Source of the DNA: an uncultured Acidovorax sp.
GTDB lineage: Bacteria > Pseudomonadota > Gammaproteobacteria > Burkholderiales > Burkholderiaceae_C
Direction: 5' to 3'
Assembly (NCBI GenBank): GCA_913774955.1
Contig: CAJYKV010000019.1
Location: 1-39,899 of the forward strand
DNA: 39,899 nucleotides
The notes under the pieces are model-generated. The model did no database searches. It had not been told where the DNA came from and saw only the letters and a list, made by a program, of their open reading frames with translations. Both the position numbers and the translations under genes were made by a program. Positions 7,034 through 15,570 of the stretch are shown piece after piece. Every line of letters begins with the position of its first letter. Position 1 is the first letter of the stretch.

Positions 7034-9166
7034 TCAGTGCGCTTCGGCGGCGGCGCGGTTCAGGCTGCCGAAGTCGCGGCCCTCGGCCACGAGCTTTTCC
7101 AGCAGTGGCGCGGGCTTCCAGAAGAGCGGGTCTTCCTGCGCGAATTCGCGGATGTCGGCCAGGATCTTCGGCAGGCCCACCGTGTCGGCGTAGTGCATCG
7201 GCCCGCCGCGGAAGCGCGGGAATCCGTAGCCCGAGAGGAAGGTCACGTCCACGTCCAGCGGACGCAGGGCGATGCCCTCCTCCACCACCTTCGCTCCTTC
7301 GTTGACCATCGCGGCCATGTAGCGGCGCATGATTTCGTGGGGCGTGAAGCTGCGCGCCGCGACGCCCTTCTTCGCGCGCTCGGCATCGACGATCGCCAGC
7401 ACTTCCGGATCGGGCTGGCCGGTGCGGGCGCCCTCCGGGTACAGGTAGAAGCCGCGCCCCGTCTTCTGGCCGAACCAGCCGCGCTCGCAGATGCGGTCGG
7501 CGATCTCCACGTAGCGCGCCTTCGGGTCGCGCGTGGCCGCGCGGCGCTTGCGCGTGGCCCAGCCGATGTCGCCGCCGGCCAGGTCGGTCACCTGGAACGG
7601 GCCCATCGGGTAGCCGAAGCCGCGCACCGCGGCATCGATCTCATAAGGCGACGCGCCGTCTTCCAGAAGATAGTCGGCCGCCTGCTTGTACACGGCCAGG
7701 ATGCGGTTGCCGATGAAGCCGTCGCACACGCCGGCGCGCACCGGCACCTTCTTCATCGTCCTGGCCAGCGCGAAGGCCGTGGCGACCACGTCGGCGCTCA
7801 CCTTGGCCGGCACCACGATCTCCAGCAGCTTCATGATGTTGGCCGGGCTGAAGAAGTGCAGGCCGATCACGTCCTGCGGGCGCCCGGTGGCGGCGGCGAT
7901 CGCGTCAATGTCCAGGTACGAGGTGTTGGTGGCGAGCACGGCGCCGGGCTTGCAGGCGCGGTCCAGCTCGCGGAACACGGCCTTCTTGACCTCCAGATCC
8001 TCGAACACCGCCTCGATCACCAGATCGGCCGCGGCGATGTCTTCGTAGCGCGTGCTGCCCGTGTAGCGCGCCATCACGGCGGCTTTGGCGTCGGCCGCCA
8101 TGCGGCCCTTGGCGACGAGGCCGTCGTACACCTTCTCGACGTGCGCGCGGCCCCGGGCCAGCGAGGCGTCGTCGCGCTCGATCATTGTCACGGGCAGGCC
8201 GGCGTCCAGCGCCGACACGGTGATGCCCGCGCCCATGGTGCCGCCGCCGATGACGGCGATGGACGCCACCGGACGCGGCGCGGCGGCCTTGGCCTCGGGC
8301 ACCTTGGCGACCTCGCGCTCGGCGAAGAAGGCGTGGATCAGCCCCGCGCGCTGCGGGCTTGCGAGGCACTCCATGAAGGCCGCGCGCTCGCGCTGCATGC
8401 CCTCGTCGAAATCAAGTTCCACGGCGTTGCGCACGCATTCGACGATCTTCTGCGGCGAGAACAGGCCACGCGACTTTTTCGCCGTATCGGCTGCCAGCGC
8501 GTCGAGGTCGGCCAGCGCGGCGGCGCGGTCGGCGATGGCGACGTCGCGCGTGCGCCGCAGCGGCGCCTGCGCGGCCTGCAGCTCCTGCACGCAGGCCAGG
8601 CCCGCGGCCACCGGATCGCTGCCGTCCACCAGCCGGTCCACCAGGCCCGCGGCCAGGGCGGCCTTGGCGCTCAAAGGCTTGCCGCTCAGCATCATCTCTG
8701 CCGCAGGCTTCACGCCCATCAGGCGCGGTGCGCGCTGCGTGCCGCCCGCGCCGGGCAGCAGGCCCAGGTTCACTTCGGGCAGGCCGAGCTGCGCGCCCGG
8801 CAGCGCCACACGGTAGTGCGCGGCGAGGGCCACCTCCAGCCCGCCGCCCAGCGCCGCGCCATGGATGGCGGCCACCACGCGCTTGCCGCAGGATTCGATG
8901 CGCTGGCAGACCTCGGGCAGCGAGGGCTCCACGGGCGGCTTGCCGAATTCGCGGATGTCGGCACCCGCGATGAAGGCCTTGCCCTCCCCCACGATCAGCA
9001 CCGCCTGCACGTCGGCCCGCGATTCGGCCTCGCCGATGGCGTCGCGCAGGCCTTGGCGCACTGCCGCGCCGAGCGCGTTCACGGGCGGGTTGTCGATACG
9101 GACGACGAGAACGTCGCCCTGCAGGCGCGTTTGCACGGGCGACGCGGTAGCCGCTGCTGAGGTCAT
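7034..9166 (-). CDS. Bifunctional enoyl-CoA hydratase / 3-hydroxyacyl-CoA dehydrogenase (FadJ/PimF-like)
   Basis: The 710-residue protein joins two beta-oxidation steps. The N-terminal crotonase domain (about 1-190) has GKAFIAGADIREF and both catalytic glutamates, in GGGLEVAL and LGLPEVNLGLLPGAGG. The NAD domain begins near residue 300 with SIAVIGGGTMGAGI, a classic dinucleotide fold, followed by ATNTSYLDIDAIA and the catalytic histidine in GLHFFSPANIMKLLEIV. Two C-terminal dehydrogenase domains follow (GDGFIGNRILAVY-type helix, then FLSGYGFPRFRGGPMHYAD). I chose the ATG at 9164-9166 because AGGAGACA lies just upstream; the frame stays open 32 more codons but runs through the presumed promoter. 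First gene of the operon, it is divergent from a LysR regulator that probably controls it. Confidence 0.93.
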   Translation of the reverse strand: MTSAAATASPVQTRLQGDVLVVRIDNPPVNALGAAVRQGLRDAIGEAESRADVQAVLIVGEGKAFIAGADIREFGKPPVEPSLPEVCQRIESCGKRVVAAIHGAALGGGLEVALAAHYRVALPGAQLGLPEVNLGLLPGAGGTQRAPRLMGVKPAAEMMLSGKPLSAKAALAAGLVDRLVDGSDPVAAGLACVQELQAAQAPLRRTRDVAIADRAAALADLDALAADTAKKSRGLFSPQKIVECVRNAVELDFDEGMQRERAAFMECLASPQRAGLIHAFFAEREVAKVPEAKAAAPRPVASIAVIGGGTMGAGITVSALDAGLPVTMIERDDASLARGRAHVEKVYDGLVAKGRMAADAKAAVMARYTGSTRYEDIAAADLVIEAVFEDLEVKKAVFRELDRACKPGAVLATNTSYLDIDAIAAATGRPQDVIGLHFFSPANIMKLLEIVVPAKVSADVVATAFALARTMKKVPVRAGVCDGFIGNRILAVYKQAADYLLEDGASPYEIDAAVRGFGYPMGPFQVTDLAGGDIGWATRKRRAATRDPKARYVEIADRICERGWFGQKTGRGFYLYPEGARTGQPDPEVLAIVDAERAKKGVAARSFTPHEIMRRYMAAMVNEGAKVVEEGIALRPLDVDVTFLSGYGFPRFRGGPMHYADTVGLPKILADIREFAQEDPLFWKPAPLLEKLVAEGRDFGSLNRAAAEAH

Positions 9167-9279
9167 GCTTTGTCTCCTGGATAGCTGTTCCGGGACATTC
9201 TTGCGGCGACAATGTTTTCTGACAATCCCATCATCCATTGACAGACTGTCAAAGGATTTCAACCAATCCCCGCAAACCC
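9167..9279. promoter_or_regulatory. Divergent promoter region between the catabolic operon and its LysR gene
   Basis: This 113-bp stretch must hold the promoters of both the minus-strand operon and the plus-strand regulator. It contains a perfect palindrome at 9238-9252, and about 20 bp to the left two direct GACAAT copies near 9208-9226. LysR proteins usually bind such paired sites between themselves and their target. No convincing -10 box could be picked for either direction. Confidence 0.6.
9238..9252. promoter_or_regulatory. Putative LysR operator, palindrome TTGACAG-A-CTGTCAA
   Basis: TTGACAGACTGTCAA is a perfect 7+1+7 palindrome that also fits the T-N11-A rule of LysR boxes. Each half contains TTGACA, so the site reads as a -35 hexamer in both directions. 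A regulator bound here would compete with, or recruit, RNA polymerase on both sides. The assignment to the adjacent LysR gene rests on position alone. Confidence 0.6.
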
Positions 9280-10266
9280 ATGGATCTGCCCTCGCTGACC
9301 CTGCTGGTCGAGATCATCGACAGCGGCAACCTGAGCCAGGCCGCGCGCAAGCTGCGCATGACCCGCGCCAACGTGAGCTACCACCTCACCAAGCTGGAGA
9401 AGGCGGTGGGCGTGCAGTTGGTGCAGCGCACCACGCGCCGGGTGGAGCCGACCGAGATCGGCCTGCGGCTCTACGAGCACGGCCGCACCATCCGCAACGA
9501 ACTGATGGCCGCGCAGGAGGCCGTCACCACGCTGGGCCAGGGCCTGCAGGGCCGCGTGGGCATCAGCGTGCCCAGCGGCTACGGGCAGATCGTGATGGGC
9601 GACTGGCTGATCGAATTCAAGCGCCTGTACCCGGGCATCGTGCTGGACGTGCTGTTCGAGAACCGCGCCGACAACCTGCGCGACGAGGTGGACATCGCCA
9701 TCCGCGTGGTGCAGGAGCCGCCGCTCTCGCTCGTGGCGCGCAGCCTGGGCAACGTGCGCTACCTGGCCTGCGCCTCCGCCGACTACGCCCGCCGGCACGG
9801 CCTGCCGCGCACGCTGCATGCGCTGCGCGCCGGCCCGGTCATCACCGCCGGCGTGACCGGGCGCCAGCTGCGCCTCGCCGCCTACCAGGGCGCCGAGCGG
9901 CACGAGGTGCTGCTGGAGCCCACGCTGATCTCCGAGCACTTCCCGTTCCTGCGCCAGGGCATCCTCGCGGGGCTGGGCGTGGGACTGGTGCCCGACTACG
10001 TGGTGCAGGACGCGATCGCCACCGGCGAAGTGCTGACCACGCTCGACGAATACCGCCTGAGCATCTTCGGCACCCACATGTACCTGCTGTACCTGCCCAA
10101 CCGCCACCAGACGCGGGCCGTGCGGACATGCATCGATTTCCTGCTGGACAAGGCCCAGCGTGCGGACGGAGGAGCGGCCGCAGCGGCGGCAGAGGGAGAC
10201 GGCCGGACGGCCTTCCTTCCGATGGGCACCGCGGCGGCGGAGCCGGCGCCTGCCCGCCGCGCCTGA
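9280..10266 (+). CDS. LysR family transcriptional regulator
   Basis: The 328-residue protein has the N-terminal winged helix-turn-helix of LysR regulators (LTLLVEIIDSGNLSQAARKL, then VSYHLTKLEKAVGVQLVQRT and PTEIGLRLYEHG), followed by a periplasmic-binding-like effector domain (GRVGISVPSGYGQIVMGDWL and DEVDIAIRVV). The last 35 or so residues are Ala/Gly-rich and probably unstructured. I start it at the ATG at 9280, where the usual LysR opening MDLPSLTLLV begins; an in-frame start at 9238 would overlap the palindromic operator. Transcribed away from the beta-oxidation operon, it is the obvious candidate regulator of that operon and of itself, probably sensing an acid or acyl-CoA intermediate. 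A strong terminator follows at 10281. Confidence 0.9.
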   Translation: MDLPSLTLLVEIIDSGNLSQAARKLRMTRANVSYHLTKLEKAVGVQLVQRTTRRVEPTEIGLRLYEHGRTIRNELMAAQEAVTTLGQGLQGRVGISVPSGYGQIVMGDWLIEFKRLYPGIVLDVLFENRADNLRDEVDIAIRVVQEPPLSLVARSLGNVRYLACASADYARRHGLPRTLHALRAGPVITAGVTGRQLRLAAYQGAERHEVLLEPTLISEHFPFLRQGILAGLGVGLVPDYVVQDAIATGEVLTTLDEYRLSIFGTHMYLLYLPNRHQTRAVRTCIDFLLDKAQRADGGAAAAAAEGDGRTAFLPMGTAAAEPAPARRA

Positions 10267-10280
10267 AACCCCGGCGCAAA

Positions 10281-10312
10281 AAAACCCCGCCGTGTCGCCA
10301 CGGCGGGGTTTT
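10281..10312. terminator. Bidirectional intrinsic terminator
   Basis: AAAACCCCGCCGTG at 10281-10294 pairs perfectly with CACGGCGGGGTTTT at 10299-10312 around a TCGC loop. The A/T ends give a U-tract in both directions. It lies between the converging LysR gene and htpX and should stop transcripts from each. Confidence 0.92.
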
Positions 10313-10363
10313 GCGTCCTGCGATTTCCTGCCGGCAGCCCGAACCCGGCTGCCGTCGAGGGCC

Positions 10364-11239
10364 TCAGCCCTGCGCGTTCTGCAGCGCGGCGATGCGCTCT
10401 TCGATCGGCGGGTGGGTGCTGAACAGCTTGCCGATGCCACCGGAGATGCCCATGGCCTGCAGGCCCTTGGGCAGCTCGGCCGGGTGCATGCCGCCCAGGC
10501 GGGCCAGGGCGTTGATCATCGGCTGGCGGCGGCCCATGAGGCGGGCGGCGCCCGCATCGGCGCGGAATTCGCGCTGGCGGCTGAACCAGGCCACGATCAT
10601 CGAAGCGAGGAAGCCCAGCACGATGTCGAGCACGATGGTGGTGACCATGTAGCCGATGCCGGGGCCGGAGCTGTTCTCGTCGTTGCGGCGCAGGAAGCTG
10701 TCCACCGCGTAGCCGATCACGCGCGAAAGGAACACCACGAAGGTGTTCATCACGCCCTGGATGAGCGTCATGGTGACCATGTCGCCATTGGCGATGTGGG
10801 CCACCTCGTGGCCGATCACGGCCTCGACCTCCTCGCGGGTCATGCCCTGCAGCAGGCCGGTGGAGACCGCCACGAGGGCGTTGTTCTTGAAGGCGCCGGT
10901 GGCGAAGGCGTTCGGGTCGCCCTCGAAGATGCCGACCTCGGGCATGCCGATGCCGGCCTGATCGGCGAACTTGCGCACGGTCTGGACGATCCAGGCCTCG
11001 TCGGGCGAGCCCGTGCCGTCGATCACGCGCACGCCGGAACTCCACTTGGCGACGGGCTTGCTGATGAGCAGCGAGATGATCGCGCCACCGAAGCCCATGA
11101 TGAAGGCGAAGCCGAGCAGCGCCCCCAGGTTGAGGCCGTTGGCCGTCAGGTAGCGGTTGACGCCGAGCAGGCTGGCGACGATGCCCAGCACCACCACGAC
11201 GGCGATGTTGGTGAGCAGAAAGAGCGCGATGCGTTTCAT
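10364..11239 (-). CDS. htpX: Membrane zinc metalloprotease HtpX
   Basis: HtpX is an inner-membrane M48 protease that cleaves damaged membrane proteins, in parallel with FtsH. The 291-residue product opens [20 protein letters not shown], has a second transmembrane segment (about 42-60), the zinc motif HEVAH at residues 144-148, and the third ligand Glu224 in [14 protein letters not shown]. The C-terminal [15 protein letters not shown] is family-typical. Two more hydrophobic segments lie at about 157-180 and 198-220. I chose the ATG at 11237-11239 because GGAGAAACC precedes it and it gives the usual HtpX start; five codons upstream is another in-frame start. It is monocistronic, with a terminator behind it. 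No heat-shock or CpxR site was recognised upstream. Confidence 0.96.
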   Translation of the reverse strand: MKRIALFLLTNIAVVVVLGIVASLLGVNRYLTANGLNLGALLGFAFIMGFGGAIISLLISKPVAKWSSGVRVIDGTGSPDEAWIVQTVRKFADQAGIGMPEVGIFEGDPNAFATGAFKNNALVAVSTGLLQGMTREEVEAVIGHEVAHIANGDMVTMTLIQGVMNTFVVFLSRVIGYAVDSFLRRNDENSSGPGIGYMVTTIVLDIVLGFLASMIVAWFSRQREFRADAGAARLMGRRQPMINALARLGGMHPAELPKGLQAMGISGGIGKLFSTHPPIEERIAALQNAQG

Positions 11240-11355
11240 CGAAGGTTTCTCCACGAAGGGGAAGCGTTGGGTGCGGGGGAGGAAGAAGACGGCCGACTGC
11301 CGGGCCCGACACGACGGGAAGGTGGGGATGTCGGGCAGGCGTTCAAGCCGCCGTG

Positions 11356-12123
11356 TCAGCGCGGAGGGACCCCTGTTGTGTACTGTGATGCGGGGCGTGC
11401 GCTGCGGAACACGGAAGAGTCATCATAGAAGGAAAAGTTCTCGTTTTCGGCCCACCAGCCGGGCACCCCCAGCACGGGAAGGGGCGTGAACGGCTTGGCC
11501 TCCAGCAGCCCGGGTTGCAGCGCCCCGGCCAGCCAGGCATCGACATCCGCTACGCTTTCAGGAGCATCCGGCACCAGCAGCACATGGGCCGTGAGCGGTT
11601 TGCGGGGCCTCACCAACTGCTCCAGCAGGGCATGGCCGAAAATTTCCAGGCGCGCCTGCCGCCAGAGGGGGCGCAGGTCCGTGAACAGCCGGCGCCACGC
11701 CCGCGCGGCCAGCGCCTCCCGCAACTCCCGCGGCGCGAACAGCAGCGCCCCGTTTTCGTCGAACACCGTGATCGCATCGCGCAGCGGCCCGCGCACGGCA
11801 CCGATGCCCTGGGCGGCGATGGCCCCGGCCTGCAGGGCATTGAGGCGGCGCTTGGCCCGCGGGTAACGCCGCCACACCAGACCGTTGAAGAAATCGTGCA
11901 GGTTCTCGCGGGTGGGCACCTCCCCGGTGCGGAAGATGAAGGCTTCGTAGGCTTCGCCTGCGGGCAGGCGCTCCTGGGGGACGAAGCGCGGGACAGAAGC
12001 CGTGTGCCCGGCATCTTCGAGCGCCTGCCAGACGGGTCGGCCCGCGCCCACGGCGCTTGCGATAGCTGCGCCCTCACCGTGCAGCGGGGCGAGCCAGGGC
12101 TGCTGCCAGTCGATGGCCTCCAC
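11356..12123 (-). CDS. DUF3025 domain-containing protein
   Basis: The roughly 255-residue protein belongs to the DUF3025 family (recognised from [50 protein letters not shown] and [14 protein letters not shown]). The function is unknown; the protein looks cytosolic, with no signal peptide or membrane segment. It follows pyrC on the minus strand: the GTG I chose at 12121-12123 lies 8 bp past the pyrC stop. A further in-frame GTG at 12165 would overlap pyrC by 34 bp, but the conserved part starts at the nearer codon. In many betaproteobacteria this family is found beside pyrC, so co-transcription rather than shared chemistry is the likely link. The C-terminus ends about 116 bp before htpX. Confidence 0.78.
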   Translation of the reverse strand: MEAIDWQQPWLAPLHGEGAAIASAVGAGRPVWQALEDAGHTASVPRFVPQERLPAGEAYEAFIFRTGEVPTRENLHDFFNGLVWRRYPRAKRRLNALQAGAIAAQGIGAVRGPLRDAITVFDENGALLFAPRELREALAARAWRRLFTDLRPLWRQARLEIFGHALLEQLVRPRKPLTAHVLLVPDAPESVADVDAWLAGALQPGLLEAKPFTPLPVLGVPGWWAENENFSFYDDSSVFRSARPASQYTTGVPPR

Positions 12124-12131
12124 GGCCCCGG

Positions 12132-13238
12132 TCAGGCGCGCGCCGCGCCGTCCACCACGCGCCACGCCAGCGCCTCGCCCGAGCGCAGCGGCTTGAGCAG
12201 CGCCTCGCCGAAGGGAAAGCTCTCGGGCGGGGTCCAGGATTCGCGGCGCAGCGTCAGGGTGCCCTCGTTGCGCGGCAGGCCGTAGAAGGCCGGGCCGTGC
12301 AGGCTGGCGAAGCCTTCCAGGCGGTCGAGCGCCCCGGCGTTGTCGAACGCCTCGGCATACAGCTCCATGGCCGCGTGCGCGCTGTAGCAGCCCGCGCAGC
12401 CGGTGGCGTGCTCCTTGAGGTGGGCGGCGTGCGGCGCGCTGTCGGTGCCGAGGAAGAATTTCGGGCTGCCGCCGGTGGCGGCCTCGACGAGCGCGAGCCG
12501 GTGCGTCTCGCGCTTGAGCACCGGCAGGCAGTAGTAGTGCGGGCGGATGCCGCCCGTGAAGATGGCGTTGCGGTTGAACAGCAGGTGCTGCGGCGTGATC
12601 GTGGCCGCGGTGTACGCATCGCTGGCGGCCACGTACTGCGCCGCCTCGCGGGTGGTGATGTGCTCGAAGACGATCTTCAGTTCAGGGAAATCGCGGCGCA
12701 GCGGGATGAGCTGCTGCTCGATGAACACCGCCTCGCGGTCGAAGAGATCGACCTCGCTGCCCGTGACCTCGCCGTGCACCAGCAGCAGCAGGCCGGCCTT
12801 CTGCATGGCCTCCAGCACGGGATAGATCTTGCGCAGCTCGGTCACGCCGGCATCGCTGTTGGTGGTGGCGCCGGCCGGATAGAGCTTGCAGGCGACGACG
12901 CCCGCCTCCTTGGCGCGCGCGATTTCCTCGGGCGGCAGGTTGTCGGTGAGGTAGAGCGTCATCAGCGGCTCGAAGCGCACGCCCTCCGGCACGGCCGCCA
13001 GGATGCGCTGCTTGTACGCCAGGGCCTGTGCGGCCGTGGTGACGGGCGGGCGCAGGTTCGGCATGATCACCGCCCGCCCGAACTGCGCCGCCGTGTGGGG
13101 CACCACGGTCAGCAGCGGCTCGCCGTCGCGCACGTGCAGGTGCCAGTCGTCGGGCCGGAGGATGGTGAGCGTGTCCACCGGCGCGGAGGCGGAGGACGGG
13201 GAGGATGCGGAGGGGGTGGAGCGAGCGGCAGCGGTCAT
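12132..13238 (-). CDS. pyrC: Dihydroorotase, class II homodimeric type
   Basis: PyrC cyclises carbamoyl-aspartate to dihydroorotate in pyrimidine synthesis. The metal-site residues are all visible in the 368-residue product: His33 and His35 in DWHLHVRDG, the carboxylated Lys118 in [16 protein letters not shown], His155 in LVHGEVTG, His193 in FEHITT and Asp266 in [10 protein letters not shown]. The first 20 or so residues are a Ser/Ala/Pro-rich extension that the E. coli enzyme lacks. I use the ATG at 13236-13238; an ATG six codons upstream is equally possible. It precedes the DUF3025 gene on the same strand and follows a terminator at 13290-13322 that isolates it from the histidine kinase gene. 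Confidence 0.96.
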   Translation of the reverse strand: MTAAARSTPSASSPSSASAPVDTLTILRPDDWHLHVRDGEPLLTVVPHTAAQFGRAVIMPNLRPPVTTAAQALAYKQRILAAVPEGVRFEPLMTLYLTDNLPPEEIARAKEAGVVACKLYPAGATTNSDAGVTELRKIYPVLEAMQKAGLLLLVHGEVTGSEVDLFDREAVFIEQQLIPLRRDFPELKIVFEHITTREAAQYVAASDAYTAATITPQHLLFNRNAIFTGGIRPHYYCLPVLKRETHRLALVEAATGGSPKFFLGTDSAPHAAHLKEHATGCAGCYSAHAAMELYAEAFDNAGALDRLEGFASLHGPAFYGLPRNEGTLTLRRESWTPPESFPFGEALLKPLRSGEALAWRVVDGAARA

Positions 13239-13289
13239 GGGAGGCGATTCTCCCATCGCCGCCCGGCCAAGCCCCTGGCGCGCACCCAT

Positions 13290-13322
13290 AAAAAACCCTG
13301 CCCTCCGTGAGGAGGACAGGGT
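13290..13322 (-). terminator. Intrinsic terminator after the two-component operon
   Basis: Read on the minus strand, ACCCTGTCCTCC and GGAGGGCAGGGT form a 12-bp stem with one G-U pair and a TCAC loop, followed by TTTTT. It lies about 200 bp past the histidine kinase stop codon and ends that transcript before pyrC. The 13323-13523 stretch between stop and terminator contains no gene that I can support. Confidence 0.85.
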
Positions 13323-13523
13323 GAAACCCCAGATGACGGGGTGAGGGGGGACGGGAGGGCGGGGAGCGGTGCAGCGGAACTGCCGCGCCGACCCCTTCCA
13401 TGGACACCGATCGTAGGGACCGGACCGGAGGCAGGGTGTGGTCCGCGGGCGGCTGGCCGCGTAGGACGGCGTGCCGCAGGCCCGCGAAGGAGACCCCGCT
13501 CCAGGACGGGGCTCCGGCAAAGG

Positions 13524-14681
13524 TCAGGCCGCCAGGGGAAACGCGACCGTGAAGCACGCCCCGCCCCCGGGGAGGTTCTCCACCCGGACCTCGCCGCCCT
13601 GGCGCTGCACCAGCGCCTTCACGATGGAGAGCCCCAGGCCGGAGCCCTCTCGCCGCCGCCCCGGTTCGTGCGGAAAGCGCTCGAAGGGGCGCTCCAGCAG
13701 ACGCGCGGGCAGGCCGGGCCCCGCGTCGCTCACGCGCAGCACGGCATGCGCCCCCTGCACCGCCACCTCCACGCCGAGGCGGCCACCGGCCCGCGCATGG
13801 CGCAGGACGTTCTCGACGAGGTTGAAGAGGATCTGGCGCATGCGGTCCGGGTCCAGCACCACGCAGGGCTCCATCGCCCCCTCGGGCGGCAGCCGCAGCT
13901 CCAGCGCCACGCCATGGTCCCCGATGCGGTGCGCATGGCCGGCGAGCGCGTCGCGCACGAGATCGGCGAGGTCCACCGTGCGGGTCTCCAGCGAGAGCTG
14001 GCCCGCGTCGGCCATCGCCAGGGTGTGCAGATCGCCGACGAGGCGCCCGAGGTATTCGACCTGCTCCAGCAGCGCGCGCGACTCGGCCGCGTCGGCCTCG
14101 ATGACGCCGTCGCAGATGGCATGCAGGCGCGCGCGCAGCACCGTGAGCGGCGTGCGCAGCTCGTGCGAGATCGACGCCGCGGAGGCGCGCTGCTCCTTGG
14201 CCATGCGCTCCAGCGAGTCGATCATCTGGTTGAAGTGCCGCACCATGTCGGCCATCTCGTCGTGGTAGCGGCCGGGCTGGGCCCGTACCGAGAAGTCGCC
14301 CAGCGCCACGTGGGACGCCACCTCCGCCATCGAGGCGAGCGGCTGCGTGACGATGCGCGACACCCAGAACCCCACGATCAGCCCGACGGGCAGGCAGACC
14401 ACGAGACCGACCACCAGCGACCATTTCTCGCCGAACAGCAGGTCGCCGTGCCAGTAGCGCCCGTAGATCTCCATCGCGCGCGGGCTGTCTTCCATGTCCC
14501 GCTCGCGCAGGTCGTCGAGCTCGCGCTGCACATTGGTCGGCAGGCTGCGGTAGAAGTCGCGGTACTGCACCTCGGAGAACAGCATCACGCTCACGGTGAG
14601 CAGCGCCATCGTCGCGAGCACCGTGGCGGCGATGCAGAGCCCGAAGCGGACCCAGACGCGGCTGAAGAAGGAGCCCTGCAT
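13524..14681 (-). CDS. Sensor histidine kinase, BaeS-like
   Basis: This is a 385-residue inner-membrane kinase: transmembrane helix at about 13-35, periplasmic loop to about 85, second helix at 89-108, HAMP linker (VTQPLASMAEVASHVALGDF, to about 160), then the DHp domain with phospho-accepting His173 in SISHELRTPLTVLRAR. The ATPase domain has an N box (NLVENVLRHA), G1 (VSDAGPGLP) and G2 (GSGLGLSIVKALV). The periplasmic loop is short (about 50 residues) and charged, as in BaeS-type envelope stress sensors. The response regulator gene ends 23 bp upstream. I use the ATG at 14679-14681; a GTG five codons upstream is possible. Its divergence from an export operon suggests that it controls that operon. 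Confidence 0.93.
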   Translation of the reverse strand: MQGSFFSRVWVRFGLCIAATVLATMALLTVSVMLFSEVQYRDFYRSLPTNVQRELDDLRERDMEDSPRAMEIYGRYWHGDLLFGEKWSLVVGLVVCLPVGLIVGFWVSRIVTQPLASMAEVASHVALGDFSVRAQPGRYHDEMADMVRHFNQMIDSLERMAKEQRASAASISHELRTPLTVLRARLHAICDGVIEADAAESRALLEQVEYLGRLVGDLHTLAMADAGQLSLETRTVDLADLVRDALAGHAHRIGDHGVALELRLPPEGAMEPCVVLDPDRMRQILFNLVENVLRHARAGGRLGVEVAVQGAHAVLRVSDAGPGLPARLLERPFERFPHEPGRRREGSGLGLSIVKALVQRQGGEVRVENLPGGGACFTVAFPLAA

Positions 14682-14704
14682 GGGGACGGGTGGCACGCCG
14701 CGGG

Positions 14705-15451
14705 TCAGCCCGGAGCGCCGTCGCCGGGCCAGAGCCGGTAACCGATGCCGCGCACGGTCTCGATCAGGTCCCCCTGCCCCGCCTGCTGCAGCTTGCGGCG
14801 CAGCTTCGAGAGGTGGGAATCGATCACGCGGTCGAGCGCATCGCTCTCGGGCAGGCAGTGCTCGATGAGGTGGCTGCGGGAGAAGCAGCGGCGGGGCTGG
14901 GCGGCCAGGCAGGCGAGCAGCCGGTATTCGGTCAGCGTGAGCGGCAGGGCCACCGGCCGCCCGTCATCGCCATGGGCGAAGGCGGCATGCGCCTCCTGGT
15001 CGATTTCGATGCGGCCCACGCGGATGCGCTGGGCGCCCCGCGCCGGTGCCGCGGGCTGGGCCTGCGCGCGCCGCAGCACGGCGCGCACCCGCGCCACCAC
15101 CTCGGGCGGGCTGAAGGGCTTCACGACGTAATCGTCCGCGCCGAGGCGCAGGCCCAGGAGCTTGTCCACGTCGTCCGCGAGGGCCGTGACCATGATGACG
15201 GGGGTGTGGCCGTCTTCGCGGATGGCGCGCAGCAGGTCGAGGCCGTCCATGCCGGGCAGGTGGATGTCCAGCAGCACCATGTCGGGCTTGAGCTGGCGGA
15301 ACAGCCGCAGCGCCTCCAGCCCGTCGTGGGCCTGCTGCGCGCGCAGCCCGTCCCGCTGCAGGTAGGCCGTGAGGATGGTGGCGATGCCGGGCTCGTCCTC
15401 GACCACGAGGACGAGCGGGCCGTTGGCCTGCGGAGCGGCGGGAAGGTTCAT
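14705..15451 (-). CDS. OmpR-family response regulator, BaeR-like
   Basis: The 248-residue regulator has a receiver domain with the acidic pair Glu18/Asp19 (VVEDEP), the phosphorylation site Asp62 in MVLLDIHLPGMDGLDLL, and the conserved Lys in DDYVVKPFSPPEV. A winged-helix output domain follows (LTLTEYRLLACLAAQ, then SHLSKLRRKLQ and IETVRGIGYRL). It pairs with the kinase encoded immediately downstream on the same strand. The ATG at 15449-15451 gives the normal start; the frame stays open upstream but would run into the divergent promoter. Its promoter faces that of the outer-membrane factor operon across 119 bp, the usual layout for a regulator and its target exporter. The inducing signal is unknown. 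Confidence 0.93.
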   Translation of the reverse strand: MNLPAAPQANGPLVLVVEDEPGIATILTAYLQRDGLRAQQAHDGLEALRLFRQLKPDMVLLDIHLPGMDGLDLLRAIREDGHTPVIMVTALADDVDKLLGLRLGADDYVVKPFSPPEVVARVRAVLRRAQAQPAAPARGAQRIRVGRIEIDQEAHAAFAHGDDGRPVALPLTLTEYRLLACLAAQPRRCFSRSHLIEHCLPESDALDRVIDSHLSKLRRKLQQAGQGDLIETVRGIGYRLWPGDGAPG

Positions 15452-15570
15452 GGAGGAATGGGCGGTGCGGGGTGGAATTATCCACAGCCGGCAGCGGCCC
15501 GGGCAAAGCCCCTGCGTCTCCACGAAGCCTCCATATGCCATGCAAGGCGGCGCAAGCTTGGGAAGGTCCA
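15452..15570. promoter_or_regulatory. Divergent promoter region between the two-component system and the export operon
   Basis: This 119-bp gap must hold the start sites of the minus-strand regulator operon and the plus-strand nine-gene operon. It contains a small hairpin (GGGC AAA GCCC) and one TTATCCACA 9-mer at 15478-15486. I could not identify a direct-repeat OmpR/BaeR box or a clear -10/-35 pair by eye. Confidence 0.45.

Noticed and set aside
13239-13520. N-terminal extension of dihydroorotase by up to 94 codons
   Set aside because: The extra stretch crosses a clear terminator and lacks any family similarity. The ATG at 13238 gives a normal-length PyrC.
15478-15486. Perfect DnaA-box-like 9-mer TTATCCACA
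   Set aside because: It is a single copy in a short promoter gap, with no cluster of boxes, A+T-rich region, dnaA or parAB nearby. Chance, or at most minor regulation, is more likely than an origin.
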